Shown here in pieces: positions 1 to 6,224 of a stretch of DNA of 7,883 nt. A program made the position numbers and the translations under genes. This DNA comes from an uncultured Campylobacter sp. GTDB lineage: Bacteria; Campylobacterota; Campylobacteria; Campylobacterales; Campylobacteraceae. The stretch's first letter is position 1. Each line of letters opens with the position of its first letter. The notes under the pieces were generated by a model, which did not search any database, was not told the DNA's origin, and saw only the letters and a list, made by a program, of their open reading frames with translations. The stretch lies in assembly GCF_938045225.1 (NCBI RefSeq), contig NZ_CALINL010000306.1, positions 1 to 7,883 of the forward strand, in the 5' to 3' direction.

Positions 1-316
1 TTTCATAATATTCACTTAGTATAAAGCAAGTTGTTAGCATCGTTAATGTGGCGCGCTCCTCTAAGCTAATATTTGTATTTCTCAACATTTCAACGATTTC
101 TAAAGCATATCTCGTCATTAAATCATAAATTTGAGAATTACTTAAACTTGTATGATATTTTACAAATCTTTTATACTCTAAGACTACTTCAGGGTCAAGA
201 TCAAGTCTTGGTTCACTGTTTTTTATCTTATATATTGTTATTGCAAGTGCAATCACCAGCGAAAGTCCACTGGTTACCTTAACCAAAACCAAAGCCGCTA
301 CCCATATCCAAATCAT
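1..316 (-). CDS. Small membrane-anchored protein of unknown function (3' part outside window)
   Basis: An open frame runs from an ATG at 316 leftward off the window edge with no stop (105 codons visible). The start is supported by an AAGGA ribosome site (complement of 323-328) six bases ahead. Residues 1-29 form one hydrophobic segment (MIWIWVAALVLVKV, then LSLVIALAITIY) followed by KIK, so the rest should face the cytoplasm. The remainder is a soluble helical stretch with EYKRFVKYH, YDLMTRYALEIVEMLR and EERATLTMLTTCFILSEYY. I do not recognise the family. It begins 13 bp after the stop of the 330-491 gene and is the third gene of the same minus-strand operon. Base composition is A+T-rich like its neighbours. 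The coding call is reasonable; the function is unknown. Confidence 0.6.
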   Translation of the reverse strand, partial: MIWIWVAALVLVKVTSGLSLVIALAITIYKIKNSEPRLDLDPEVVLEYKRFVKYHTSLSNSQIYDLMTRYALEIVEMLRNTNISLEERATLTMLTTCFILSEYYE

Positions 317-329
317 GTTTAATCCTTCA

Positions 330-491
330 CTATGATAATAAATTTAAAAGCAGTGCTATGCCTAAAATAAAAGTGGCATAATTTATAAAAATAGCACTCG
401 GAGAAGTTTCAAAATACGGATTATTTAGTTTTACCAAATTCACCAATAAACAAAGAACAAGAAAAATGGCGAATAATACTCCTAAAAACAT
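330..491 (-). CDS. 53-aa two-helix membrane peptide, unknown function
   Basis: ATG at 491 and TAG at 330-332 give 53 residues. A strong AGGAG site (complement of 501-505) lies nine bases ahead of the ATG and overlaps the stop codon of the preceding gene (504-506), which suggests translational coupling. Residues 2-20 (FLGVLFAIFLVLCLLVNLV) and about 35-53 (IFINYATFILGIALLLNLLS) are hydrophobic helices. They are separated by a short polar loop, KLNNPYFETSPSA. There are almost no charged residues apart from K21 and E28. The family is not recognised. Placement, spacing and the ribosome site make it a credible small gene despite its size; it is likely an inner-membrane peptide acting with its two operon partners. 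Confidence 0.6.
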   Translation of the reverse strand: MFLGVLFAIFLVLCLLVNLVKLNNPYFETSPSAIFINYATFILGIALLLNLLS

Positions 492-503
492 ATCGCTTTT
501 CTC

Positions 504-722
504 CTATTTAAACATATCGGCAATGATAAAAATCAAAGAAATTACTATTGCCCACTTTGATATAAATCTAAAAATCGTTGCATAGCCGTTTACCTTTAGC
601 GTAATGTCACGACTTGGAAGCCCCCTTAAAAAGTCTTCTTCCATTCTCACCATGGTTGCCTTATATATTGGGTTAACAAAAATAAACATTACAGAAAAAA
701 CAATCAGACAAAAAATAGCCAC
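504..722 (-). CDS. 72-aa two-helix membrane protein, unknown function
   Basis: The likely start is GTG at 722 rather than TTG at 728: an AAAGGA site sits six bases ahead of the GTG but would abut the TTG. The stop is TAG at 504-506. Hydrophobic segments span residues about 2-20 (AIFCLIVFSVMFIFVNPIY) and 52-70 (SKWAIVISLIFIIADMF). They enclose a charged loop of about 30 residues with RMEEDFLRGLPSRD. The hairpin topology resembles many small accessory membrane proteins, but I cannot name a family. This is the promoter-proximal gene of the three-gene minus-strand operon and is transcribed away from the helix-turn-helix gene at 832. The overlapping plus-strand frame from 604 is a shadow. Confidence 0.6.
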   Translation of the reverse strand: MAIFCLIVFSVMFIFVNPIYKATMVRMEEDFLRGLPSRDITLKVNGYATIFRFISKWAIVISLIFIIADMFK

Positions 723-742
723 AATCAATCCTTTTACATTTC

Positions 743-762
743 ATTATCTCTATAGGCATAAT
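743..762. promoter_or_regulatory. Imperfect 20-bp palindrome in the divergent promoter region (candidate operator)
   Basis: ATTATCTCTATAGGCATAAT is symmetric about 752.5 with 8 of 10 base pairs matching, and has a CTATAG core at 750-755. On the minus strand its GATAAT (complement of 743-748) is placed like a -10 box about 20 bp ahead of the GTG start at 722. A protein bound here would therefore cover the promoter of the small membrane operon. CTATAGG recurs at 818-824 within the other palindrome. Assignment as an operator is inference. Confidence 0.35.
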
Positions 763-803
763 CGCCATAGCAAGTTGATAAAGAATTATATGAGAAATAA
801 ACT

Positions 804-822
804 TATAGAAAACTTTTCTATA
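804..822. promoter_or_regulatory. Perfect inverted repeat ahead of the HTH regulator (candidate autoregulatory operator)
   Basis: TATAGAAAACTTTTCTATA has two perfectly complementary 9-base arms around a single central C at 813. It ends ten bases before the preferred start codon at 832 and its right end touches the TAGGA ribosome site (821-825). Such a site fits the operator of a dimeric Cro/CI-type protein encoded by the next gene. As RNA it could also form a 7-bp stem that partly hides the ribosome site. The symmetry is seen directly; the role is inferred. Confidence 0.45.
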
Positions 823-831
823 GGAATGGAC

Positions 832-1110
832 ATGTTAAATTTACCTGAGATAACGACAGAAGAGGAAAACGAGCGGTTTTTTGATACCGTAGCTTCAAAT
901 GTAAAAAGGATGCGGCAAGAGAAAAATCTAAGCCAGCTCGAGACGGCTCTAAGTATAGGGCAGGCATCGGGCGGATTTTACGCAAATATGGAAAATAACG
1001 CACACGGCAAGCACTTTAATCTACTTCATCTTTTTAAGCTTTCAAAACTTTTTAACTGCAATATAAACGAGTTTTTTAAGGAAATAACAGAGAGCAATAA
1101 AGATAGATAA
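832..1110 (+). CDS. Small Cro/CI-type helix-turn-helix transcriptional regulator
   Basis: A 92-residue DNA-binding protein. I chose ATG 832 because TAGGA (821-825) is six bases ahead of it; in-frame ATGs at 790 and 826 have no well-spaced site. The HTH_3 (Xre) fold fills residues about 15-82. Helix 1 is TVASNVKRMRQEKN. The turn pair is SQLETALSIG (34-43) and the recognition helix is around SGGFYANMEN (46-55). The closing helices are LLHLFKLSKLFNCNINEFF, the usual 'choose a stage, then a threshold' ending of this fold. There is no peptidase or ligand domain, so it is probably a simple dimeric repressor. It is divergent from the three small membrane genes and preceded by palindromes, so control of itself and that operon is a sensible inference. 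Low GC suggests acquired DNA. Confidence 0.8.
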   Translation: MLNLPEITTEEENERFFDTVASNVKRMRQEKNLSQLETALSIGQASGGFYANMENNAHGKHFNLLHLFKLSKLFNCNINEFFKEITESNKDR

Positions 1111-1256
1111 GAGTAAATTTGACGTAAAATTTAACCAAAGTATCTGGCAAATTATGACTTAAATTTTGCAAAGCGTTTTCGTATTTTAAAATCAACAAAG
1201 GCTTAAAATCAAAGCAGAATAACTCATCAAAAATAACCCAAAAAAGCGACGTAAAT
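1111..1256. other. Gap between convergent genes, no gene seen
   Basis: This 146-bp A+T-rich stretch lies between the ends of the HTH gene and the lipoprotein gene. It holds a weak inverted repeat, TAAATTT with AAATTTA, just after the HTH stop, and a 17-bp-period direct repeat of TTAAAATCAA (1186-1195 and 1203-1212). I see no convincing GC-rich terminator stem. Confidence 0.4.
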
Positions 1257-2660
1257 TCACCGCCTCATCTTTCTGCCGATTAGCGAAAAAATCACGATCA
1301 CGCCGGCGATCATCACTCCCGCCTTCACGTAAAACGCCCTCCTCTCGCGCACGACTTCTGGCGAGCTGGTTTTAAGCCGTACCTTGACGCTCATGCCGCC
1401 CGCTACGATGCTTAGCGTATCGCCGGCCATGCCTTTTAGCTTCACGCTTAGCGTGTTCGTGCCGCTTTGCGCGACCGTAGGCGTCATAAAGCCCGAGGCT
1501 TTGTAAGAGTAGCGCGTCATGAGGTCGTTGCAGTCTTTGGGGCGGAAAAATATCTCGTAGGTCTTGTCTGCATCCACGCCTAGCACGTCGCCGTCGCGCG
1601 CGTCGAAATACGGATTTTGCGGCGTTTTGGTTTTAAAGCTCCATTTTATCTGCTTTACCTGCGCGCCCGCGTTTTGCGCACTTTGATTTCGCGCGCTCGC
1701 TTGCTCGTAGCTAAAAACCGCCTCGTACTGCGCGCCAAAGTCAAAAACCTCGCGCGAAAAGGCCGCAAACTGCTTGGACGAAAATTTGGAGTTTATGTCG
1801 TTGGCGCTCGTGATGACGTGCAAATTTTGGATCTTTCGCCCGTCTTTAAATATCTCGAAATCCTTAAATTTTATCTCGCTTGAGTTTGCGTTAAACTCGA
1901 TGCTGACGGGATTTGCCGTGATCTTGCACTCGGGGAAGGGATCCGGGATCTCGCCACTAAAATAAGGCGTCACGGCGGTAGCGTCGGGAAATTTGACGAA
2001 AGGCTTGCTAGAGCCGGTGAAATTATCAAATTTGGCGTCTTTTATTTTTAGATTTTTATCGGCGCAGACGTTGGTATAAAACCGCCCCGCGCCCGTATCG
2101 CTCGCACCCTTAGCGCAAAATGCGTTAAGCCTAGAGTTGCCCATCTCAAAGACGAAGGCGTTAAATTTATCCTTGGACGCGAGCGCGTAGCCGACCTCGT
2201 CGACGCTCAAATTTAAAAACGCGAATCGGTGATATATCGCCGAAAACAGCCCGTCCACCGCCTCTTTAAAGTCGCTTTTATAAGCGATATTTTCAAGCAC
2301 TAGAGTTGATTTGTAGCCTACGGCCAGAGCTCTATCAGCCGGAGTCGCGCCACTAAATTTCACCCGTCCCGCCGCTTCGTCGTGCCCCATGTATTCGTTT
2401 TGGGCGCTATAGTCGGCATGGTTTTTGGCGGCTTGGCTTAAAATTTGATTTGGTTTTAGACCGGAGAGTTCGGAGCCTCGGCGGTACTCGTTTAGATACG
2501 CGACCGCGTCCGAGTCGGGAACGAAAGAAAACTCGGGCTGCTTGGCGGACTTTAGCGCGGAGTCTTTACCCTGCCCGCCCAAGATATCGCAACCCGCAAG
2601 AAAAAGGGCGCAGGCTAAAAGGCTAAATTTAAGCCCGCGTTTTACAGAGTAAAATTTCAA
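1257..2660 (-). CDS. CAP/SCP-domain lipoprotein with C-terminal membrane helix
   Basis: A 467-residue exported lipoprotein. Residues 1-24 are a lipoprotein signal peptide: KR near the N-terminus, a hydrophobic core, and lipobox LAGC with C24 as the lipidated residue. Asp25 is the +2 residue that favours inner-membrane retention in E. coli. Residues about 53-175 resemble the CAP (SCP/PR-1) fold: YLNEYRRG, HADYS with H81, MGHDE with H93, LENIAY with E123 and YHRF with H144, the expected His/Glu/His pocket. Residues about 250-345 look like an immunoglobulin-like beta region (NPVSIEFN to KWSFKTKT). Residues about 443-461 form a C-terminal membrane helix followed by RKMRR. The start must be TTG at 2660, because TAA lies four codons upstream in frame and the first ATG is at residue 91; the ribosome site is weak. 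It lies 18 bp after pckA and is probably co-transcribed. The biological role is unknown. Confidence 0.8.
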   Translation of the reverse strand: MKFYSVKRGLKFSLLACALFLAGCDILGGQGKDSALKSAKQPEFSFVPDSDAVAYLNEYRRGSELSGLKPNQILSQAAKNHADYSAQNEYMGHDEAAGRVKFSGATPADRALAVGYKSTLVLENIAYKSDFKEAVDGLFSAIYHRFAFLNLSVDEVGYALASKDKFNAFVFEMGNSRLNAFCAKGASDTGAGRFYTNVCADKNLKIKDAKFDNFTGSSKPFVKFPDATAVTPYFSGEIPDPFPECKITANPVSIEFNANSSEIKFKDFEIFKDGRKIQNLHVITSANDINSKFSSKQFAAFSREVFDFGAQYEAVFSYEQASARNQSAQNAGAQVKQIKWSFKTKTPQNPYFDARDGDVLGVDADKTYEIFFRPKDCNDLMTRYSYKASGFMTPTVAQSGTNTLSVKLKGMAGDTLSIVAGGMSVKVRLKTSSPEVVRERRAFYVKAGVMIAGVIVIFSLIGRKMRR

Positions 2661-2678
2661 ATCCCGCGCCCTTTAAAT

Positions 2679-4256
2679 TTAAGCCTTAGGGCCTGCTTTT
2701 GCGTATTCTACGCCCTCTTTTACGTCCTCGTAGCGTTTAAAATTCGCCTCAAACATGCTCGCTAGCTTATCGCGAGTCGCGACGTATTCGTCCTTATTTT
2801 CCCACGTATTGATCGGATTTAGCAGCTTTGTCTCGACGCCTGCTAGCTCTTTTGGGATCGCTAGGTTAAATTTTTCGAAATTTTCAAATTCACACTTTTT
2901 GATGCTACCGTCCAAGATCGCGTTTATGCACGCGCGCGTGGCTTTGATACTCATTCGCTTGCCCACGCCGTACGCGCCGCCGCTCCAGCCGGTATTTACC
3001 AGATAGACGCTGACATTGTGCTTGTCGATCTTTTCGCCTAGAAGCTTAGCGTAAACGGTCGGGTGTAGCGGCATAAACGGCTCGCCAAAGCACGCGCTAA
3101 AGGTCGCCACGGGCTCGGTAATGCCGCGCTCGGTGCCCGCGACTTTGGCCGTGTAGCCGCTTAGGAAATAATACATCGCCTGCTCTTTGGTTAGTTTTGC
3201 GACTGGAGGCAAAACGCCGAATGCGTCGGCGGTCAAGAATATTATGTTTTTCGGATGGCCGCCTGCGGAGCTTGGCTCGTAGTTGTCGATGTGATAGATC
3301 GGGTAGCTAACGCGGGTGTTTTCGGTCTTGCTGCCGTCTTTGTAGTCCACGACGCCAGCCTCATCCGCGACCACGTTTTCAAGCAGCGCGTCGCGCTTGA
3401 TCGCGGCGTAAATTTCAGGCTCGCTGCTCGGGTCTAAATTTATACACTTAGCGTAGCAGCCGCCCTCGAAGTTAAATATCCCCTCATCGTCCCAGCCGTG
3501 CTCATCATCGCCGATTAGCTTGCGGTTTGGATCGGTCGAAAGCGTCGTTTTGCCCGTACCGCTTAGGCCGAAAAATAGCGCCGTGTCGCCATCCTTGCCA
3601 ACGTTTGCCGAGCAGTGCATACTTAGCTTGCCCTCAAGCGGCAGCCAGTAGTTCATCATCGAGAAAATGCCCTTTTTCATCTCGCCGCCGTACCACGTGC
3701 CGCCGATAACGGCGACGTTTTCCTCGACGTTAAAGATAACGAAAACATCGGAGTTTAGCCCCTGCTCTTTGCACTCTTCGTTTTTGCATTTGCACGCGTT
3801 ATAGACGACGAAATCAGGGCTAAATTTAGCTAGCTCGGCCTTGCTTGGGCGGATGAACATATTTTTTACGAAATGCGCCTGCCACGCGACTTCGGTTACA
3901 AAGCGGACCGATTTTTTACTCTTTTCGCTCGCGCCGCAAAATGCATCTTGGATAAAGATTTCCTTGCCGCTTAGCTGGGCTTTGGCTTTGGCTAAAAGCT
4001 TATCGAAAAGTTCTTTTGAGATAGGCTGATTTACCTTGCCCCAAGCGATATATTTTTGGCTCGGGTCTTGCTTTACGAAGTACTTATCCTTTGGGCTGCG
4101 ACCCGTAAAGATGCCGGTATCGACCATAAAGGTACCGTTGCTTGACACGCGTCCCTCGCCCATAGCCTTTTCAAGCTCGAAAAGCTCGTCGTAGCTTAGG
4201 TTGTGGTTGATTTTTTTGATGTCTTTAAGACCCAATTTTTCTATTTCGTTTACCAT
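2679..4256 (-). CDS. pckA: ATP-dependent phosphoenolpyruvate carboxykinase
   Basis: A cytosolic enzyme converting oxaloacetate + ATP to PEP + CO2 + ADP, the first committed step of gluconeogenesis. Its 525 residues are near the family's usual ~540. All key motifs are visible: GRSPKDKY at 52-59 (substrate Arg53), YGGEMKKG with metal ligand Lys195, MHCSANVG with His214, P-loop GLSGTGKTTLS at 230-240 (Lys236, Thr237), the kinase-2 motif GDDEHGWDD from 249 (Asp251), TRVSYP with Arg315, ADAFGVLPP at 343-351 and RGITEP. Start ATG 4256 has AAGGAAG (complement of 4261-4267) five bases ahead. It sits 18 bp after pycB, the same gene order as in C. jejuni from memory, which makes a shared pyruvate-to-PEP operon. 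A small oddity is a cysteine cluster, CKCKNEEC, at 155-162. Nothing is missing, so it should be active. Confidence 0.97.
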   Translation of the reverse strand: MVNEIEKLGLKDIKKINHNLSYDELFELEKAMGEGRVSSNGTFMVDTGIFTGRSPKDKYFVKQDPSQKYIAWGKVNQPISKELFDKLLAKAKAQLSGKEIFIQDAFCGASEKSKKSVRFVTEVAWQAHFVKNMFIRPSKAELAKFSPDFVVYNACKCKNEECKEQGLNSDVFVIFNVEENVAVIGGTWYGGEMKKGIFSMMNYWLPLEGKLSMHCSANVGKDGDTALFFGLSGTGKTTLSTDPNRKLIGDDEHGWDDEGIFNFEGGCYAKCINLDPSSEPEIYAAIKRDALLENVVADEAGVVDYKDGSKTENTRVSYPIYHIDNYEPSSAGGHPKNIIFLTADAFGVLPPVAKLTKEQAMYYFLSGYTAKVAGTERGITEPVATFSACFGEPFMPLHPTVYAKLLGEKIDKHNVSVYLVNTGWSGGAYGVGKRMSIKATRACINAILDGSIKKCEFENFEKFNLAIPKELAGVETKLLNPINTWENKDEYVATRDKLASMFEANFKRYEDVKEGVEYAKAGPKA

Positions 4257-4274
4257 TTTTCTTCCTTTTTTGGA

Positions 4275-5897
4275 TTAAATTTTCGCTAAAATTTGACCGT
4301 TTGCTACGGTTTGTCCTTGCTGTACCTCGATAGACGTTACCAGCCCGTCTTTTGGGGCGTTTACGTCTATTTCCATCTTCATGGCCTCTAGCACGAACAT
4401 CCTTTGTCCCTTTTTCACGCTATCGCCCACTGCGACTAGGATTTTAAACACGTTTCCAGGAAGCGTGCTTTTCACCGGCTCGCCGCTGCCGCCGGTCGTT
4501 TTAGCCGGAGAGAGCTCCGGAGGCGGCATGTGCGCTACGCTTGCGGGTTTTACGCTTTTTATCTCGGCTTTGCCGTCAGCGTCCGCGACCTCGACGTCAA
4601 ATTTTTTGCCGTTTACGGTGACGCTGTATTTTTCGTTTATCGGAGTTTTCGCGCGAGGGGTCGGCACGCTCGTTTCGCCCGCGTTTGTCGATTTTTTTCT
4701 GATATTTACTTTGCCTTCGCCTTTTAAAAACGCGATGCCTTTTTCCTTGCACGCCGCAGCGATAAAGATATTTTCCTCGCTAGGCTCGATGCCCTCTTTT
4801 TTGAGTAGCTCGCGCGTAAATTTAAGCGACTTGCTCTCGTCTTTGTCGGCAATATCCATGGCGTGTTCTTTGGTCGGTTTTAAGCCTAAATGCTCGCTAG
4901 CTAGCTTAACCACGCTCTTATCTGGCTCCACAGGCGTCTTGCCGAAGTAGCCTAGCACCATTTTACCGTAACCCTCGGCGATCTTTTTCCACGGGCCAAA
5001 CATTACGTTGTTAAACGCCTGCTGGAAATAAAACTGGCTCACAGGCGTCACGCTCGTGCCGTAGCCGCCCTTTTGTACGACTTCGCGCATAGCAAGGATG
5101 ACTTCTGGAAATTTGTCCAAGATATTATTATCGCGCATCATTTGGGTGTTTGCCGTTAGCGCACCGCCCGGCATAGGGCTAAACGGGATGAGCGGGCTAA
5201 CCTGCACGGCTTCGGGCGGCAGGAAATAGTCTTTCAAGCATTCGCCCAGCACGCTTTCATATTTTAGAATTTTATCCACGTCAAGTCCGCCCAGATCGTA
5301 GTTTTTACCCTTAACGGCATGCAGCATAGTTAGGATATCTGGCTGGCTGGTGCCGCCGCTAACCGGGCTTGCGGCTAGATCTATGCCGTCTGCACCAGCC
5401 TCTAGAGCGGCCATATAGCAAGCGACGCTAACGCCTGCGGTTTCGTGAGTGTGGAGTCTGATGTGGGTATTTTGCGGGAGGAGTTTGCGAGCCATTTTGA
5501 TGGTTTCATACACTTTTTGCGGACTAGAGGTGCCGCTGGCGTCTTTGAAGCAAACGCTGTGATACGGGATGCCCGCGTCTAAAATTTCGCGCAAAATCCG
5601 CTCGTAAAATGCCACGTCGTGCGCGCCCGAACAGCCCGCTGGCAGATCCATCATCGTGACGACCACTTCGTGCTTTAGCCCGTGATGGGCGATACGCTCG
5701 CCAGAAAATTTTAAATTTTCCACGTCGTTTAGCGCGTCGAAGTTTCGTATCGTGGTTGTGCCATGCTTTTTAAAGAGCTTTGCGTGCAGATCGACTAGCT
5801 CGCGGCTGCCCGTGTCTAGCGTCACGGTATTTACGCCGCGGCTTAGGGTTTGCAGGTTTGCCTCGGGCCCGACGGTTTCGCGAAATTTATCCATCAT
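4275..5897 (-). CDS. pycB: Pyruvate carboxylase subunit B, main part (frame-broken 5' end)
   Basis: The large C-terminal part of the biotin-dependent subunit that carboxylates pyruvate to oxaloacetate together with the biotin-carboxylase subunit PycA (not in this window). Numbering from the ATG at 5897: residues ~1-300 are the carboxyltransferase barrel, with VCFKDASG (Lys118, the expected carbamylated metal-site lysine) and LHTHETAG (His149/His151 metal ligands). Residues ~300-400 are the conserved PYC/OadA region, followed by an Ala/Pro/Thr-rich linker. Residues ~470-540 are the biotinyl domain with EAMKM at 504-508 (biotinylated Lys507). The ATG at 5897 is only the internal MMDKF of the family and has no clear ribosome site; the true N-terminus is at 5924-6115 in another frame. 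Oxaloacetate decarboxylase alpha is an alternative, but the pckA context and Campylobacter synteny favour PycB. Confidence 0.9.
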   Translation of the reverse strand: MMDKFRETVGPEANLQTLSRGVNTVTLDTGSRELVDLHAKLFKKHGTTTIRNFDALNDVENLKFSGERIAHHGLKHEVVVTMMDLPAGCSGAHDVAFYERILREILDAGIPYHSVCFKDASGTSSPQKVYETIKMARKLLPQNTHIRLHTHETAGVSVACYMAALEAGADGIDLAASPVSGGTSQPDILTMLHAVKGKNYDLGGLDVDKILKYESVLGECLKDYFLPPEAVQVSPLIPFSPMPGGALTANTQMMRDNNILDKFPEVILAMREVVQKGGYGTSVTPVSQFYFQQAFNNVMFGPWKKIAEGYGKMVLGYFGKTPVEPDKSVVKLASEHLGLKPTKEHAMDIADKDESKSLKFTRELLKKEGIEPSEENIFIAAACKEKGIAFLKGEGKVNIRKKSTNAGETSVPTPRAKTPINEKYSVTVNGKKFDVEVADADGKAEIKSVKPASVAHMPPPELSPAKTTGGSGEPVKSTLPGNVFKILVAVGDSVKKGQRMFVLEAMKMEIDVNAPKDGLVTSIEVQQGQTVANGQILAKI

Positions 5898-5923
5898 CGC
5901 AAAAGCGTCTTCATTTAGGGAAC

Positions 5924-6115
5924 TTATAAAAAAAATATTACCAAATAAAGCCTCAGAACCCGCGCCCCGCCGCCAAACTCAAAGTGCGTTATACCGGCCT
6001 CTTTAGCCGCACTAACCGCAGGCAAAAAGTCCGCCATCGCCACGCGCGCGCCGAAAACCGACTGAAAGCCGTCTCTAAAGGTAGTGTCCATAACGTCTAT
6101 AAATTTTTTCGCCAT
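5924..6115 (-). pseudogene. pycB: N-terminal fragment of pycB, cut off by a frame break
   Basis: This carries the real start of pycB: ATG at 6115 with a GAAAGGG ribosome site seven bases ahead. MAKKFIDVMDTTFRDGFQS includes the metal/substrate motif DTTFRDGFQS, and THFEFGGGAR follows at about 45-54. After GGGAR the frame reads VLRLYLVIFFL and stops at TAA (5924-5926), while family-like sequence resumes as LNEDAFAMMDKF in another frame from 5918 downward. Between the two family-like blocks are 41 nt (5919-5959), where family memory suggests about 21. Without correction, the metal-site aspartate and the rest of the enzyme are on separate chains and no active subunit is expected. One extra base in the T8 tract (A8 at 5928-5935), or in the G-rich stretch just before it, would rejoin the frames with about seven extra residues. 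Confidence 0.85.
5928..5935. repeat. A8/T8 homopolymer inside pycB at the frame break
   Basis: Eight A on the plus strand (eight U in the pycB message) lie inside the anomalous 41-nt segment. Nine would make pycB one continuous frame, reading GGGAR-VLRLYLVIFFFISS-LNEDAF. Such tracts are prone to replication slippage, transcriptional slippage and sequencing miscounts. Confidence 0.6.
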
Positions 6116-6175
6116 TTTGCCGCCCTTTCAAATTTTAAAATTGCGTTAATTTTACCTAGTTTTAGATTAAGTGGA

Positions 6176-6181
6176 TATAAT
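6176..6181 (+). promoter_or_regulatory. Probable -10 box for the gene at 6225
   Basis: A perfect TATAAT is preceded by T-rich runs (TTTTACC, TTTTAGATT) and no clear -35 box, the usual look of Campylobacter housekeeping promoters. It lies about 44 bp ahead of the start codon, in the 109-bp gap divergent from pycB. On the other strand GGTAAAAT near 6150 is a weaker candidate -10 for the pycB operon. Confidence 0.6.
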
Positions 6182-6224
6182 AAAATCAAAGCATTATCAC
6201 AAAAATGTTTAACAAGGGGAGCAA

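Noticed and set aside
604..831. Upstream extension of the HTH gene to 604
   Set aside because: It lies over the minus-strand membrane gene and the divergent promoter, has no ribosome site at 604, and the HTH-like sequence begins only after 832.
1186..1212. TTAAAATCAA direct repeat, considered as an iteron or attachment site
   Set aside because: There are only two short A+T-rich copies, with no integrase, replication gene or tRNA nearby.
1617..1965. Two plus-strand open frames
   Set aside because: They are antisense to the lipoprotein gene, whose frame has clear domain structure; their translations are basic or low complexity.
4381..4950. 189-codon open frame on the plus strand
   Set aside because: It is the antisense shadow of the pycB biotinyl/linker region, with low-complexity Ser/Leu/Ala and no ribosome site.
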